A stretch of DNA of 64,000 nt from RHLJ01 sp048058975. Its GTDB lineage: Bacteria; Bacteroidota; Rhodothermia; Balneolales; Balneolaceae. The stretch is from contig JBLLNP010000006.1 of assembly GCA_048058975.1 (NCBI GenBank), forward strand, positions 1 to 64,000, in the 5' to 3' direction. The notes below the pieces were generated by a model. It was given only the letters and a program-made list of their open reading frames with translations, was not told the DNA's origin and did not search any database. The translations under genes and the position numbers were made by a program. Positions 45,514 to 53,355 of this stretch are shown in pieces; position 1 is the first letter of the stretch, and every line of letters starts with the position of its first letter.

Positions 45514-46410
45514 TTATTCCTTTAATTCCCAAAAATCGACGCGGTTTAATGCTACATAAGGCACAGCCACAATACCTCTGTTCGGGTCTATTGCAATGTC
45601 GGCTGGGCGTCCTGGAAGCTTAATGAAAAGCTCGTCTCTTCCATCAATCATCAGATGAAGGCTTGAATCAAACTGTGTTGACGTGATTAGTCCTCCTTCG
45701 AAGTATTCTATCCCATCATAGTTATTGCTTCCAGCCGCGGTAGCATATACCGAAAGAGAATCATTCTCTACATCATACTGATAAATTTCAGGACCATCAT
45801 TCCAAGGGGCAAAAACAAGGTTTCCATTAGGTAAAGTTGTAATTCCATTGGGCATGATTGGTAGATTCTCTTTAACCAATTCTACTTCCAGATTTCTAAT
45901 ACGATACACTTTTCGCTGCCCGGTATCAGTCACATATAAATCGCCATCTTTTCCTACAATATCATTAATGAAACCCGGTTCAAACCTGCTAAAATCTACA
46001 AAGCCAATTTGGTTTCCTGTTTTTTTATTGAAGTAATGAACTCCTGAGTGATCAGCCACCCAGAGAGTGTCCCCGGTAATATACATTCCCCGACCTGCAT
46101 CAAAAGGATATTGCTCGGTACCGGTCATGTACTTCAGTTCGATGATTTCACCTGAGGAAGAAACTTTAGAAACATACCCATTTGCATCTCCAGAAGTAGA
46201 ACCCACGAAGCAGGATACAAAATAAACATCCAGTTCCTCATCGTAGCGAACGGCTTCAGGTCCTTCAAAACCCTCCACTGAAAACAGTACTGTACTGTAA
46301 TCCTGCCCACGCTTCCATTCTTTGGATTTTGTCTGATCCTTCGACGCGCAGGAAATAAAAATAACTGCACATATAATGATACCCATGCTTATGAAAGGAA
46401 GCTTATCCAT
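45514..46410 (-). CDS. SMP-30/NHL-type beta-propeller lipoprotein
   Basis: The protein is 298 aa from the ATG at 46410; a GTG at 46422 overlapping the S1/P1 stop (GTGA) is an alternative. The lipobox IFISC places lipidation at Cys21. Blade motifs resemble SMP-30/gluconolactonase and NHL propellers (GFEGPEAVRYD, LPNGNLVFAPW, GRPADIAIDPNRGIVAVPY). The metal-binding residues of a lactonase are not clearly conserved, so it may be only a binding propeller. It lies next to the S1/P1 nuclease gene. Confidence 0.72.
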   Translation of the reverse strand: MDKLPFISMGIIICAVIFISCASKDQTKSKEWKRGQDYSTVLFSVEGFEGPEAVRYDEELDVYFVSCFVGSTSGDANGYVSKVSSSGEIIELKYMTGTEQYPFDAGRGMYITGDTLWVADHSGVHYFNKKTGNQIGFVDFSRFEPGFINDIVGKDGDLYVTDTGQRKVYRIRNLEVELVKENLPIMPNGITTLPNGNLVFAPWNDGPEIYQYDVENDSLSVYATAAGSNNYDGIEYFEGGLITSTQFDSSLHLMIDGRDELFIKLPGRPADIAIDPNRGIVAVPYVALNRVDFWELKE

Positions 46411-46418
46411 CGAATAAA

Positions 46419-47201
46419 TCACTCTGAGTAAATATCGTTAATTATTCCTGCTAAGCGTACACCAGCCTGTAGTAATCGTAGCTCAACAGTATCAAAATTA
46501 AGAAAGGAGTACTCATAACCAAGACGTCCGTTTTCAGGGTACTCATAAACTTGGGGAAGCAAAGCCTGTGATTCATAAGCCCAATCCAATACAGTAGTAG
46601 ATTGCCATTCTTTTATGGTTTCTTCATCCAGTTGGTCATCGATAAAATCAGCTAGCTCTGTAAAGCTCAGTTGCTTGCCATCTATCATTTCAGAATCCCA
46701 TACACGGTGAAGGTTTGAATTATTCCCAAACCACTGAACACGTGCATCATTTCCTCCACGATCAGTTCCATTCCCAACGTGAAGCGGTTGATGTAAATCC
46801 CCAACCAAGTGCACTAATACTTTTAGATTGATAGCTTCCTGTTCTTCGGAAAGCTCACCAGATTTAAGTTCCGTTACCATTTTATCAATAGCCCAAATGA
46901 TATCTCCTTCTTCGGGAGTTCCTGCTTCTTCGTAAGTCATTCCTTCAGGAATGGTGCAATAATGCCACGGACTCATATATCTGAAATTGCGATCAGAGCG
47001 TATTTCATCCATCCAGGTGCTTACTTCTGCAAGTGAATTTCCATTCAGTACCCGATTTACATGCTCGGTAGCTGTTTCCGTAAGCAATTGAGTGGCAATG
47101 TGCCCTGTAGTACGGTGACCGATTTGTCCCCAGCGGCGGGCTTCCTTATCGGTATTATTAAATGGTAAAAGAAGAGAGATTATTAAGAGCGTAATTTTCA
47201 T
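46419..47201 (-). CDS. S1/P1-type zinc nuclease, secreted
   Basis: The protein is 260 aa from the ATG at 47201 (47210 is possible). A signal peptide ends near EARR; the mature Trp in RWGQIGHR supplies the N-terminal zinc ligand of the family, followed by His in GHRTTGHIA. Other ligands are in MSPWHYCT (His), VHLVGDLHQPLHVG (two His and Asp) and LHRVWDSEM (His and Asp). It is a trinuclear-zinc phosphodiesterase that digests single-stranded DNA and RNA and 3'-nucleotides outside the cytoplasm, probably for phosphate or nucleoside scavenging. Confidence 0.93.
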   Translation of the reverse strand: MKITLLIISLLLPFNNTDKEARRWGQIGHRTTGHIATQLLTETATEHVNRVLNGNSLAEVSTWMDEIRSDRNFRYMSPWHYCTIPEGMTYEEAGTPEEGDIIWAIDKMVTELKSGELSEEQEAINLKVLVHLVGDLHQPLHVGNGTDRGGNDARVQWFGNNSNLHRVWDSEMIDGKQLSFTELADFIDDQLDEETIKEWQSTTVLDWAYESQALLPQVYEYPENGRLGYEYSFLNFDTVELRLLQAGVRLAGIINDIYSE

Positions 47202-47278
47202 GATGTACATTGTTTTTGATTTTGGGAATGCTAGCCAATCTCCGAAAAAATTCATAATACGATTTTGTAAAGGTTTTC

Positions 47279-47773
47279 CTAACGGGAAAGCTCACCTAAA
47301 ACGTCTGCAAGATCTAAAGCTTTCGTAAACATTTCTATAGAACCGTTGGGTTTTCTTGGCCATTCAGCTTCTGGTTTATCCCAGTACAATTCCACGCCGT
47401 TTTCATCAGGGTCATCAAGGTAGATAGCTTCTGAAACTCCATGATCGGAAGCTCCACTCAGTGGATAACCGGCGTCGAGCAATCGTTTCAGGATTTCGGC
47501 AAGGTCTTTTCGGGTGGGATAGAGGATCGCGGTGTGAAAGAGTCCGACGCTTCTTTTTGGAGCAGGAGGAGCTCCCAGGCTATTCCAGGTATTTAAACCG
47601 ATATGATGGTGGTAACCCCCGGCTGAAATAAATGCCGCCTGTTCTCCGTATGTAGTGATCAACTCAAATCCAAGTAAGCCACAATAGAAATCCAATGACC
47701 GCTGGAGATCTGAGACTTTAAGATGCACATGGCCAATTCTGGTTTTTGCCGGGACTTTGTAATCGTTTTCCAT
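47279..47773 (-). CDS. VOC family protein (catechol-dioxygenase-like)
   Basis: The protein is 164 aa. A single vicinal-oxygen-chelate module has IGHVHLKVSDLQRSLDFY at the start and VGLFHTAILYPTRKDL in the second half, with HHHIGLN and ENGVELYWDKP providing metal-site His and Glu candidates. The substrate is unknown; the sequence resembles the catechol 2,3-dioxygenase-like/glyoxalase group. It follows the S1/P1 gene by 77 bp in the same direction. Confidence 0.87.
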   Translation of the reverse strand: MENDYKVPAKTRIGHVHLKVSDLQRSLDFYCGLLGFELITTYGEQAAFISAGGYHHHIGLNTWNSLGAPPAPKRSVGLFHTAILYPTRKDLAEILKRLLDAGYPLSGASDHGVSEAIYLDDPDENGVELYWDKPEAEWPRKPNGSIEMFTKALDLADVLGELSR

Positions 47774-47837
47774 AGGATAACTTTCTGCAAACAGTAAGGT
47801 ATTAACAGGAATGATTCAATAACGATTAAGAAAGTCC

Positions 47838-47856
47838 TCCTCCTTGAGAAGGAGGA
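47838..47856. repeat. GC-rich dispersed repeat hairpin
   Basis: TCCTCCTT-GAG-AAGGAGGA followed by GACAGAGGAGGTTGG. It matches the second hairpin of the repeat at 16487, including the trailing AGAGG-GGT pattern. It lies between the VOC and HMA-like genes. Confidence 0.65.
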
Positions 47857-47896
47857 GACAGAGGAGGTTGGATAATAGAGTAGAAGAAGTTTTTAC

Positions 47897-48142
47897 TCAC
47901 CAAATTGGCAATTCCTCAATCACAATATCAAAAGAAGAAAGCTTTTCCTGAAAAGAACTCAGATTGATCTTTTTAAAATCGATTCTTAAAACATGATCGT
48001 GGTCTTCCATATCCAGATTCCAGGAAGCAATTCCTGAAGTTTTTTCAAGAATGTACTCAAGCTGTGCAGCCTTAAGATCGGAATTCACATTGGTGCTGAA
48101 TACCAGACAATTGAGATCAGTATCAACTAAAGAGGGGTACAT
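47897..48142 (-). CDS. Small HMA-like domain protein
   Basis: The protein is 81 aa. Its length and alternating strand-helix pattern (LNCLVFSTNVNSD, LKAAQLEYILEKTSGI, SWNLDMEDHDHVLRIDF) fit a ferredoxin-like heavy-metal-associated fold, but the CxxC metal site is absent. It lies 2 bp after the DHFR-like gene, so it is the third gene of the DinB operon. It probably acts as a small binding protein; no ligand is indicated. Confidence 0.65.
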   Translation of the reverse strand: MYPSLVDTDLNCLVFSTNVNSDLKAAQLEYILEKTSGIASWNLDMEDHDHVLRIDFKKINLSSFQEKLSSFDIVIEELPIW

Positions 48143-48144
48143 AG

Positions 48145-48687
48145 TTATGTGTATTTCGGTTTGTATGTGAGTTGTACAAAGCCATTGTCATAGCTTTTAA
48201 CCTTCAGAAGTTCGAGCAATACATCATCCAAGTTCCTAAATAGAGGAATTCCATCGCCAAGAATTACAGGAATTTTGGTAATGGTTAATTCATCAATCAG
48301 TCCGGCGCGAAGAAATTGTTGAATGGTAATTCCTCCGTCTATGTACAGTGAATGAATTCCCAATTCAACGCATTGCCCTGTGATTTCCAGAGGATTCCCA
48401 TTCATCAGAATCACTTTTCCTTCCAGTTCTTTTGGCAGAGAAAGTGTTTTGGTTGATAACACAATCACAGGTTTCTCATAAGGCCAGTCTATGTCAAAGC
48501 TTAGTACTTTTTCATAGGAATTTCTTCCCATAACAATGGCGTCAATTCCAGAGAAAAACTCGATATACCCGAAATCTTCACCTTCGATTATGTACGATGG
48601 ATGATCCAGCCATTCGATGTTTCCATCTGGTTTTGCGATGAATCCATCAAGGCTGGTGGCTATAAAAACTTTACATGTTGTACTCAT
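48145..48687 (-). CDS. Dihydrofolate reductase-like (RibD C-terminal domain) protein
   Basis: The protein is 180 aa. VFIATSLDGFIAKPDG, then DAIVMGRNSYEKVLSF and SLYIDGGITIQQFLRAGLIDELTIT, are the standard RibD_C / DHFR-like motifs for NADPH and substrate binding. Members reduce pteridine-like or riboflavin-precursor compounds, but many are uncharacterised. The start overlaps the DinB stop by one base. Confidence 0.9.
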   Translation of the reverse strand: MSTTCKVFIATSLDGFIAKPDGNIEWLDHPSYIIEGEDFGYIEFFSGIDAIVMGRNSYEKVLSFDIDWPYEKPVIVLSTKTLSLPKELEGKVILMNGNPLEITGQCVELGIHSLYIDGGITIQQFLRAGLIDELTITKIPVILGDGIPLFRNLDDVLLELLKVKSYDNGFVQLTYKPKYT

Positions 48688-49184
48688 TATCTTTCCCAGA
48701 AAAACGGAGGTTCAATCCCTAGTGCTCTTAAATATACATAACCCTGACCACGATGGTGAATTTCGTTGTCAATCAGGTAAAACAGATGCCACCACATAGT
48801 ACCTTCAAATTGGCCGTAGAGCGTTTCTTTCTCACGAAGCCGCTCGGGGGTTACTTCTTTCCAGTATTTATTGATTTGTTCTGTGGACCAGTCCCACAGC
48901 TTAAGAACATCTTCTTTCGTTTTTGGCTTAATATTCAAATCTCCGGTTTCCATTTCTTTGAAGGTAATCCACTGTCCGGGATTAGCAAAACCAACTGCTG
49001 CTGGTGCCCCCATTAGAAGAAGTTCCTGGCATATATCGCCAAAGGTACGCATGCCTCCAATTGAGAACGTGAAGAGTTTATCATCGGGAAAAGCATCGAT
49101 CACTCTTCGGGTTAAGCGGCGATGTCCTTGCCAGTGTTCAAGAAGTTCGTTTGTTGTGATAGTTTCCATGGTTCGTAAGTTCAT
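48687..49184 (-). CDS. DinB-family (DUF1572-like) protein
   Basis: The protein is 165 aa from the ATG at 49184; an ATG at 49169 is also possible, and a longer reading to 49223 would run into the operator palindrome. ELLEHWQGHRRLTRRVIDAF, then GDICQELLLMG and the late MWWHLFYLIDNEIHHRGQG, give His residues in the DinB four-helix arrangement that binds one divalent metal. DinB proteins often act as thiol-S-transferases (bacillithiol or similar), which fits the YtxJ protein in this window. It is the first gene of an operon with the DHFR-like and HMA-like genes. Confidence 0.86.
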   Translation of the reverse strand: MNLRTMETITTNELLEHWQGHRRLTRRVIDAFPDDKLFTFSIGGMRTFGDICQELLLMGAPAAVGFANPGQWITFKEMETGDLNIKPKTKEDVLKLWDWSTEQINKYWKEVTPERLREKETLYGQFEGTMWWHLFYLIDNEIHHRGQGYVYLRALGIEPPFFWER

Positions 49185-49215
49185 TAACGTGTTGTGAACC
49201 AAGGTATAAGCGGGT

Positions 49216-49235
49216 ACTGACAACCCTATGTCAGT
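49216..49235. promoter_or_regulatory. Palindromic operator before the DinB operon
   Basis: ACTGACA-ACCCTA-TGTCAGT is a perfect 7-6-7 inverted repeat 31 bp upstream of the DinB start. A WYL-type regulator is encoded nearby (49524-50492). It is a strong candidate binding site for a helix-turn-helix dimer. Confidence 0.65.
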
Positions 49236-49283
49236 GAATTATTACAAAGTTTTTTACCGTAAAACAGAGCTACTCAGCTGCAT

Positions 49284-49309
49284 GTACTTTTGGCTTGATC
49301 CAAAAGTAC
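49284..49309. repeat. Hairpin repeat in the gap between the DinB operon and the WYL regulator
   Basis: GTACTTTTGG-CTTGAT-CCAAAAGTAC is a perfect 10-6-10 inverted repeat, followed by ACCAAAAGATCAAG, which repeats its internal pieces. The 300-bp gap 49224-49523 also holds an inverted pair AAATAATTCCA (49358-49368) and TGGAATTATTT (49413-49423). I see no gene in it. Confidence 0.55.
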
Positions 49310-49523
49310 CAAAAGATCAAGACGCTGAAATATTGACGCGTTCACCTTCCATTTGCTAAATAATTCCAAAGGTCCATGTTCTTATGGTTTAATTTAAAAG
49401 TTCCAGCCAGTGTGGAATTATTTGTCCTTTGGACACGCTCATTACAGGTTCACGTGTTTCGCCAATATTTCAGAGGTCAATTCTTCAAATACTATTATAC
49501 TCAACTTGATTCATCAGGTAGAT

Positions 49524-50492
49524 CTAAATAATAGAAATTGTTCCATAATGCTCAGCCAAATCTTGGGTGAGCTGGCGGAGTTTTTCTTTCATTTCATCTG
49601 AACGAATCACTTTAATGCTTGTTCCCAACGAAAGAAGCCAGTACGCGGTATACTCGATGGAAGGGGTGAGGAAAGTCATTTCAACGCCATCATCCGTCAC
49701 ATTTTCCCAAGCCCAGCCGTGCCAGTGTTTTTGGTCGCCAATCATACGCGCCAGTTTTTTATTTAACTGGATGGTGACTTCCTTTAAATCCTTTTCCTGA
49801 TGAAGTTTCCGGTCGTAGAAATCTTTCAGGGAATGTCGGTCAGATGCATTAATGAGCTCTCCTGTTAGTTTATAAGACTGAAACCGATCAAGACGAAAAG
49901 TTCGGTAATCTTCTCTGAGCCTGCACCAACCGGCGAGATACCAGTTCCTTCCCATAATCAATAAACCAAGCGGTTCAATTTTTCTCAGGGTGCTTTCCTC
50001 ACCATACTGTCGTTTATACTCAAGCTCAATGACATGTTTCTTAAAGATGGCATTCTGAAGGAAAGAAAAGATTCGATCATCAGATAGGGCATTATCCACT
50101 TCGAAATGGTAATAATTCCGGATGTGGCTGTCCATTGTTTCGAAGTATTCTTTTTCATCTGATGGAAGGGTAGATCTGATTTTATCCAGGGCGGATTGAA
50201 AAGAACGTCCAAGCTCGGAATTATTCCATCGCTGCATCATCCGTTCTGCAGCCAGCAAAGCCATCGCTTCATTCTTGTTAAACATGACCGGAGGTAGGTG
50301 ATAGCCACGAAGAATGAAATATCCCTTTCCGGGCTCATTCCCAATAGGAACGCCAGCTTCTTCCAATGCCCTTAAATCCCGGTACGCCGTTCGTTCGCTG
50401 ATACTATATCGCTCAGCCAACTCTTCAATGGGTACATACTTTCTCCCCTGAAGAAAAATGATAATAGCGGTAAGTCGGTCGATGCGGTTCAA
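49524..50492 (-). CDS. YafY/WYL-domain transcriptional regulator
   Basis: The protein is 322 aa. An N-terminal HTH_11 domain (MNRIDRLTAIIIFLQGRKYVPIEELAERYSIS) contains the recognition helix SERTAYRDLRALEEAG. A WYL domain follows (about 140-230; VIELEYKRQYGEESTLRKIEPLGLLI then WYLAGWCRLREDYRTFRLDR), then a WCX-like tail. WYL regulators sense nucleotides or other small ligands. It is encoded next to the DinB operon and its palindrome, which is the natural candidate target (inference). Confidence 0.92.
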   Translation of the reverse strand: MNRIDRLTAIIIFLQGRKYVPIEELAERYSISERTAYRDLRALEEAGVPIGNEPGKGYFILRGYHLPPVMFNKNEAMALLAAERMMQRWNNSELGRSFQSALDKIRSTLPSDEKEYFETMDSHIRNYYHFEVDNALSDDRIFSFLQNAIFKKHVIELEYKRQYGEESTLRKIEPLGLLIMGRNWYLAGWCRLREDYRTFRLDRFQSYKLTGELINASDRHSLKDFYDRKLHQEKDLKEVTIQLNKKLARMIGDQKHWHGWAWENVTDDGVEMTFLTPSIEYTAYWLLSLGTSIKVIRSDEMKEKLRQLTQDLAEHYGTISII

Positions 50493-50568
50493 GGCTTCTC
50501 TTTTTGAAAGAGGCTAAGAGATTTGGGGGAATGATTCAACTAAACAATTAAAGAGATTTATTAGATCT

Positions 50569-50889
50569 TTATGAAGTTAAAACAATCCCACTCTGGGAAA
50601 ATAGATATATCATAGCCTGAGTAAATAACATCATTAGTCCGGATATTAAAAAAGAGACATATGCTTGATCAGATTTATATTTCAAACCAGCGGCAATGAT
50701 TAGGTGGAAGAGCGCTAAGCCCCAATTTACATATATAAACCAAATCAAGCCGTCTGCATATAAAATAATTTCCAAAGTAGTGTAGTTGGGATAAGAGTTT
50801 AAATAATAACCAAGTACGTAGGCGCAAAGAAATATCAGTGACAGGATTGAACTAATGTAGGCTTTGTTCATTTTGTGATGAATTGTCAT
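50569..50889 (-). CDS. Integron-associated membrane protein A (last gene of the array)
   Basis: The protein is 106 aa from the ATG at 50889 (an internal ATG at 50871 gives 100 aa). Three or four hydrophobic helices (around 12-32, 43-63, 64-80, 84-104) and little soluble sequence are visible. It starts 38 bp after attC1 on the minus strand, so it sits in cassette position. No attC follows its stop. I recognise no family. It is either a cassette that lost its attC or the chromosomal boundary of the array. Confidence 0.65.
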   Translation of the reverse strand: MTIHHKMNKAYISSILSLIFLCAYVLGYYLNSYPNYTTLEIILYADGLIWFIYVNWGLALFHLIIAAGLKYKSDQAYVSFLISGLMMLFTQAMIYLFSQSGIVLTS

Positions 50890-50926
50890 AGCCTTGAATT
50901 GAAAGTGAGGTCTAAACTATATTTGA

Positions 50927-51049
50927 GCCTAACGACCCCGCGTTTAAGCGGCGCAGGGATTATGAGTTTTGTTGAAGTAACGAAATTCTGAACCAAGAAA
51001 AAACCACCCCAAAACCCCGTCTGCGTCCGACTTGAAACGCTTGTTAGTG
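50927..51049 (-). repeat. attC1 (long type, 123 nt)
   Basis: On the plus strand it opens GCCTAAC, GACCCCGCGTTTAAGCGGCG, and closes CGTCCGACTTGAAACGC then TTGTTAGTG. The outer boxes pair as RYYYAAC/GTTRRRY-like cores and the inner arms GCGTTTAAGCG/CGCTTGAAACGC pair with a few bulges, as in integron attC sites. On the minus strand it follows gene B (51065-51583). Confidence 0.88.
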
Positions 51050-51064
51050 TGCTGGATTTACTGT

Positions 51065-51583
51065 TTACCATTTAACTTTACTAAGTTTGATGCTGTCTTT
51101 TCTAAAACCAAATAAGAACCCATTTTTTATTTTGTATTGAGTTGAATCTGTTCTCAATAAAATCTGATCACTTGAGAAAATATAATCACCATACAAAAAG
51201 CCAATTGAAACATTTGGATCAGTCGATTCCAAAAAAATAAATGAATTGGATTCTTTCCAATGACCTATTGAAAAGGTGGTATCTCCCTTTTGAAACTCCC
51301 ATTTCTCATAATTTTGATTTAGATATCTATCAACTCCTTCTCCGAATAAATAATACATGAAGATTGCAGAAATGATTGAATTGATAAGAAACAGTTTTAC
51401 CAAATCCTTTTTTAAAAAGTAAAGTACAGCAGCAATCAATAGATTTATTCCAATTACATAGGGAAGTAGAATGATTATGTAAATAGAAACATCTGGAGAT
51501 GGATCAATATTCTTTACCCAAAACCAAATGATTATAAAATCAATAATTGCCAACACAAAGATTTTTGGTAAAAGCTTGTTCAT
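51065..51583 (-). CDS. Cassette gene B: membrane protein with C-terminal soluble domain
   Basis: The protein is 172 aa from the ATG at 51583; a GTG at 51595 lies inside the attC2 core and is less likely. About three helices in the first 100 residues (around 8-24, 34-55, 62-80) precede a soluble part with WEFQKGDTTFSIGHWKESNSFIFL, which is beta-rich. No family is recognised. attC1 follows 16 bp after the stop. The cassette is 668 bp. Confidence 0.68.
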   Translation of the reverse strand: MNKLLPKIFVLAIIDFIIIWFWVKNIDPSPDVSIYIIILLPYVIGINLLIAAVLYFLKKDLVKLFLINSIISAIFMYYLFGEGVDRYLNQNYEKWEFQKGDTTFSIGHWKESNSFIFLESTDPNVSIGFLYGDYIFSSDQILLRTDSTQYKIKNGFLFGFRKDSIKLSKVKW

Positions 51584-51594
51584 TTTGGAAAGCA

Positions 51595-51720
51595 CACTAA
51601 CGACCCCGCGTTTAAGCGGCGAGGGTTTACGGTTGAATTGAAAGTAACAGAATTAATTAGTTAGCTAAAAATTAAAAAGCGGAGCCACTACCCGAGTCCG
51701 ACTTGAAACGCTTGTTATGC
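51595..51720 (-). repeat. attC2 (long type, 126 nt), partly coding
   Basis: Opens CACTAAC, then GACCCCGCGTTTAAGCGGCG, and closes GAGTCCGACTTGAAACGC then TTGTTATGC on the plus strand. Gene C reads into it and stops inside. Confidence 0.9.
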
Positions 51721-52106
51721 CTAACCTGATTTCGAATTAAATGAACATAAACGCCAATAAAGAAAGGTATTGCTGAAATAAAACTAATAACAGAAGCTTC
51801 AGAAATTCCTATCAAGCCAAATATTGATAAAGTGAAAAGCAATGAAATTATAAAGAACAAAGTAGATCGCAGCTTTTTGTTTTTTAGTTTCGCATAAATC
51901 ATTTCAAAGAATAGCAGCAAAGTTGCTGGCCAACCAAGCAACAGTAAAAACATATTGGTATCAAATGGTAAGTCTACCCAGAAAACTACAAAAAGCATTA
52001 TCCCAATAGTTGCAATTCCATGACCGGCTCCAATAATCACTAAATTGAATAATCCGAAAAGGATAAAACCTGACTTTATTGGTATCTGTATTTTAGATTG
52101 ACTCAT
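51672..52106 (-). CDS. Cassette gene C: small polytopic membrane protein reading into its attC
   Basis: The protein is 144 aa with four predicted helices (around 12-40, 51-70, 80-100, 104-124). The last 16 residues, starting RHNKRFKSDS, are encoded by attC2 itself, whose conserved right arm sets this sequence. The stop lies inside the attC. The cassette is 527 bp. No family is recognised. The tail is probably a passive consequence of the attC, not a functional domain. Confidence 0.7.
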   Translation of the reverse strand: MSQSKIQIPIKSGFILFGLFNLVIIGAGHGIATIGIMLFVVFWVDLPFDTNMFLLLLGWPATLLLFFEMIYAKLKNKKLRSTLFFIISLLFTLSIFGLIGISEASVISFISAIPFFIGVYVHLIRNQVRHNKRFKSDSGSGSAF

Positions 52107-52121
52107 TTAGAAAGTTTAGTG

Positions 52122-52211
52122 GCATAACGACCCCGCGTTTAAGCGGCGAGTCTGGTTATTAAAATTAAAGACCCGAATCGCGATCGAGTCCGCTTGAAAC
52201 GCTTGTTAGGT
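52122..52211 (-). repeat. attC3 (short type, 90 nt)
   Basis: Opens GCATAAC, then GACCCCGCGTTTAAGCGGCG, and closes GAGTCCGCTTGAAACGC then TTGTTAGGT. The middle is shortened compared with the long type, leaving about 40 nt of variable loop. Confidence 0.9.
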
Positions 52212-52215
52212 GCAT

Positions 52216-52569
52216 TTAACAATTGAATATACTGCAAAATACTCCAGTACTAAGGAATCCAAGTATTAAAGAGGGGTAGAATAAGGACAAACTTATTATT
52301 AGTTCAATTCCGAACAAAAAATCTGTCCTATTTCGTAGAAGTTCGATTTTTTTTAATAGTAAATCGATTACAGTAATTATAACTAAAACAAATGGTAGAG
52401 CTCCTGGAAGGAAATAGAACACAATCGGTCCTTTATCATCAAAGACTTCTATATGCATTAAGAAAATTACCCATGGGTACCATGAAAAAACATGTACCAG
52501 AAAACAAGAAATTACCCTGAAGTAAGGGGATGATAATGGATAGTAAAATTTCTTATTTCGCATGCACAT
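52216..52569 (-). CDS. Cassette gene D: small membrane protein
   Basis: The protein is 117 aa from an ATG at 52569 that is part of the attC4 core (GTTATG); an ATG at 52563 gives 115 aa. Three helices (about 16-38, 46-66, 84-112) are visible. The C-terminus is hydrophobic (GFLSTGVFCSIFNC). No family is recognised. attC3 follows 4 bp after the stop. The cassette is 444 bp. Confidence 0.62.
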   Translation of the reverse strand: MCMRNKKFYYPLSSPYFRVISCFLVHVFSWYPWVIFLMHIEVFDDKGPIVFYFLPGALPFVLVIITVIDLLLKKIELLRNRTDFLFGIELIISLSLFYPSLILGFLSTGVFCSIFNC

Positions 52570-52655
52570 AACGACCCCGCGTTTAAGCGGCGAGCCCGAA
52601 GTTTAAAATTAAAGTTCCGAACCCTAAACGAGTCCGCTTGAAATGCTTGTTATGT
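52566..52655 (-). repeat. attC4 (short type, 90 nt)
   Basis: Opens ACATAAC, then GACCCCGCGTTTAAGCGGCG, and closes GAGTCCGCTTGAAATGC then TTGTTATGT. One arm base differs (AAATGC for AAACGC), unlike the other sites. Confidence 0.88.
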
Positions 52656-52657
52656 GG

Positions 52658-53254
52658 TTATTTAAGGTTACCATTTGATTCGATTTCTTTAAGTGGTGGA
52701 ACATAATACTCCTTTCCTTCGAAAAAAATCTTTCCTCCGTAATCAGAATAGACGTCACTGTAATTGATATTTTCTGAAAAATTCCGGTTTACTAATCCTA
52801 AACCTATTCGTTTAACTACAGCTACATCTATAAAATCTCCACCTAATGCCCCTTTATCTGGAGTTCGATAGACAATAAGGCTTCTGTCATCTTCAATTGG
52901 ATTTTCAAAAATAGCTCTGTAGCCATTATTGTTCATTGAAAAAACATCATTAGCAGTAAAAATAATTGCTAAAGAAGAGACAGCATAAAATGGGAGTAAA
53001 AGCAAGATATATACTAAAATCGAAACAGCTTTTATCCAAGTTTGTTTTATATATGTTAGCCAAAAAATTCCCATCAATGGAACAGTAAAGAACCCCAAAA
53101 GTAAAGCACTGTCAAGAGTATTATTTTCGAAAGTTATATTAGTCGAAAAGCGAATGATACTGTAAATAAGAATTACCAAACTATATACAATCGAGATCCT
53201 TAAGAAAATATGTTTGGTAAAGATTTTTTTCATCTCTGATTTATTAAACCACAT
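52658..53254 (-). CDS. Cassette gene E: membrane protein with soluble tail
   Basis: The protein is 198 aa from an ATG inside the attC5 core (GTTATG); the ATG at 53233 (MKKIFTKHIFL) is the more natural start and gives 191 aa. Helices are at about 15-32, 45-65 and 72-96. The following soluble part includes ANDVFSMNNNGYRAIFENP and KIFFEGKEYYVPPLKE. No family is recognised. The stop lies 2 bp before attC4. The cassette is 685 bp, the largest. Confidence 0.65.
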   Translation of the reverse strand: MWFNKSEMKKIFTKHIFLRISIVYSLVILIYSIIRFSTNITFENNTLDSALLLGFFTVPLMGIFWLTYIKQTWIKAVSILVYILLLLPFYAVSSLAIIFTANDVFSMNNNGYRAIFENPIEDDRSLIVYRTPDKGALGGDFIDVAVVKRIGLGLVNRNFSENINYSDVYSDYGGKIFFEGKEYYVPPLKEIESNGNLK

Positions 53255-53340
53255 AACGACCCGGCGTTTAAGCGGCGAGTCTGAGGGTTAAAATTAAAGA
53301 CCCGAACCGCATTCGAGTCCGCTTGAAACGCTTGTTATGC
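53251..53340 (-). repeat. attC5 (short type, 90 nt)
   Basis: Opens ACATAAC, then GACCCGGCGTTTAAGCGGCG, and closes GAGTCCGCTTGAAACGC then TTGTTATGC. Confidence 0.9.
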
Positions 53341-53355
53341 AGCGCTAGTTTTGTG

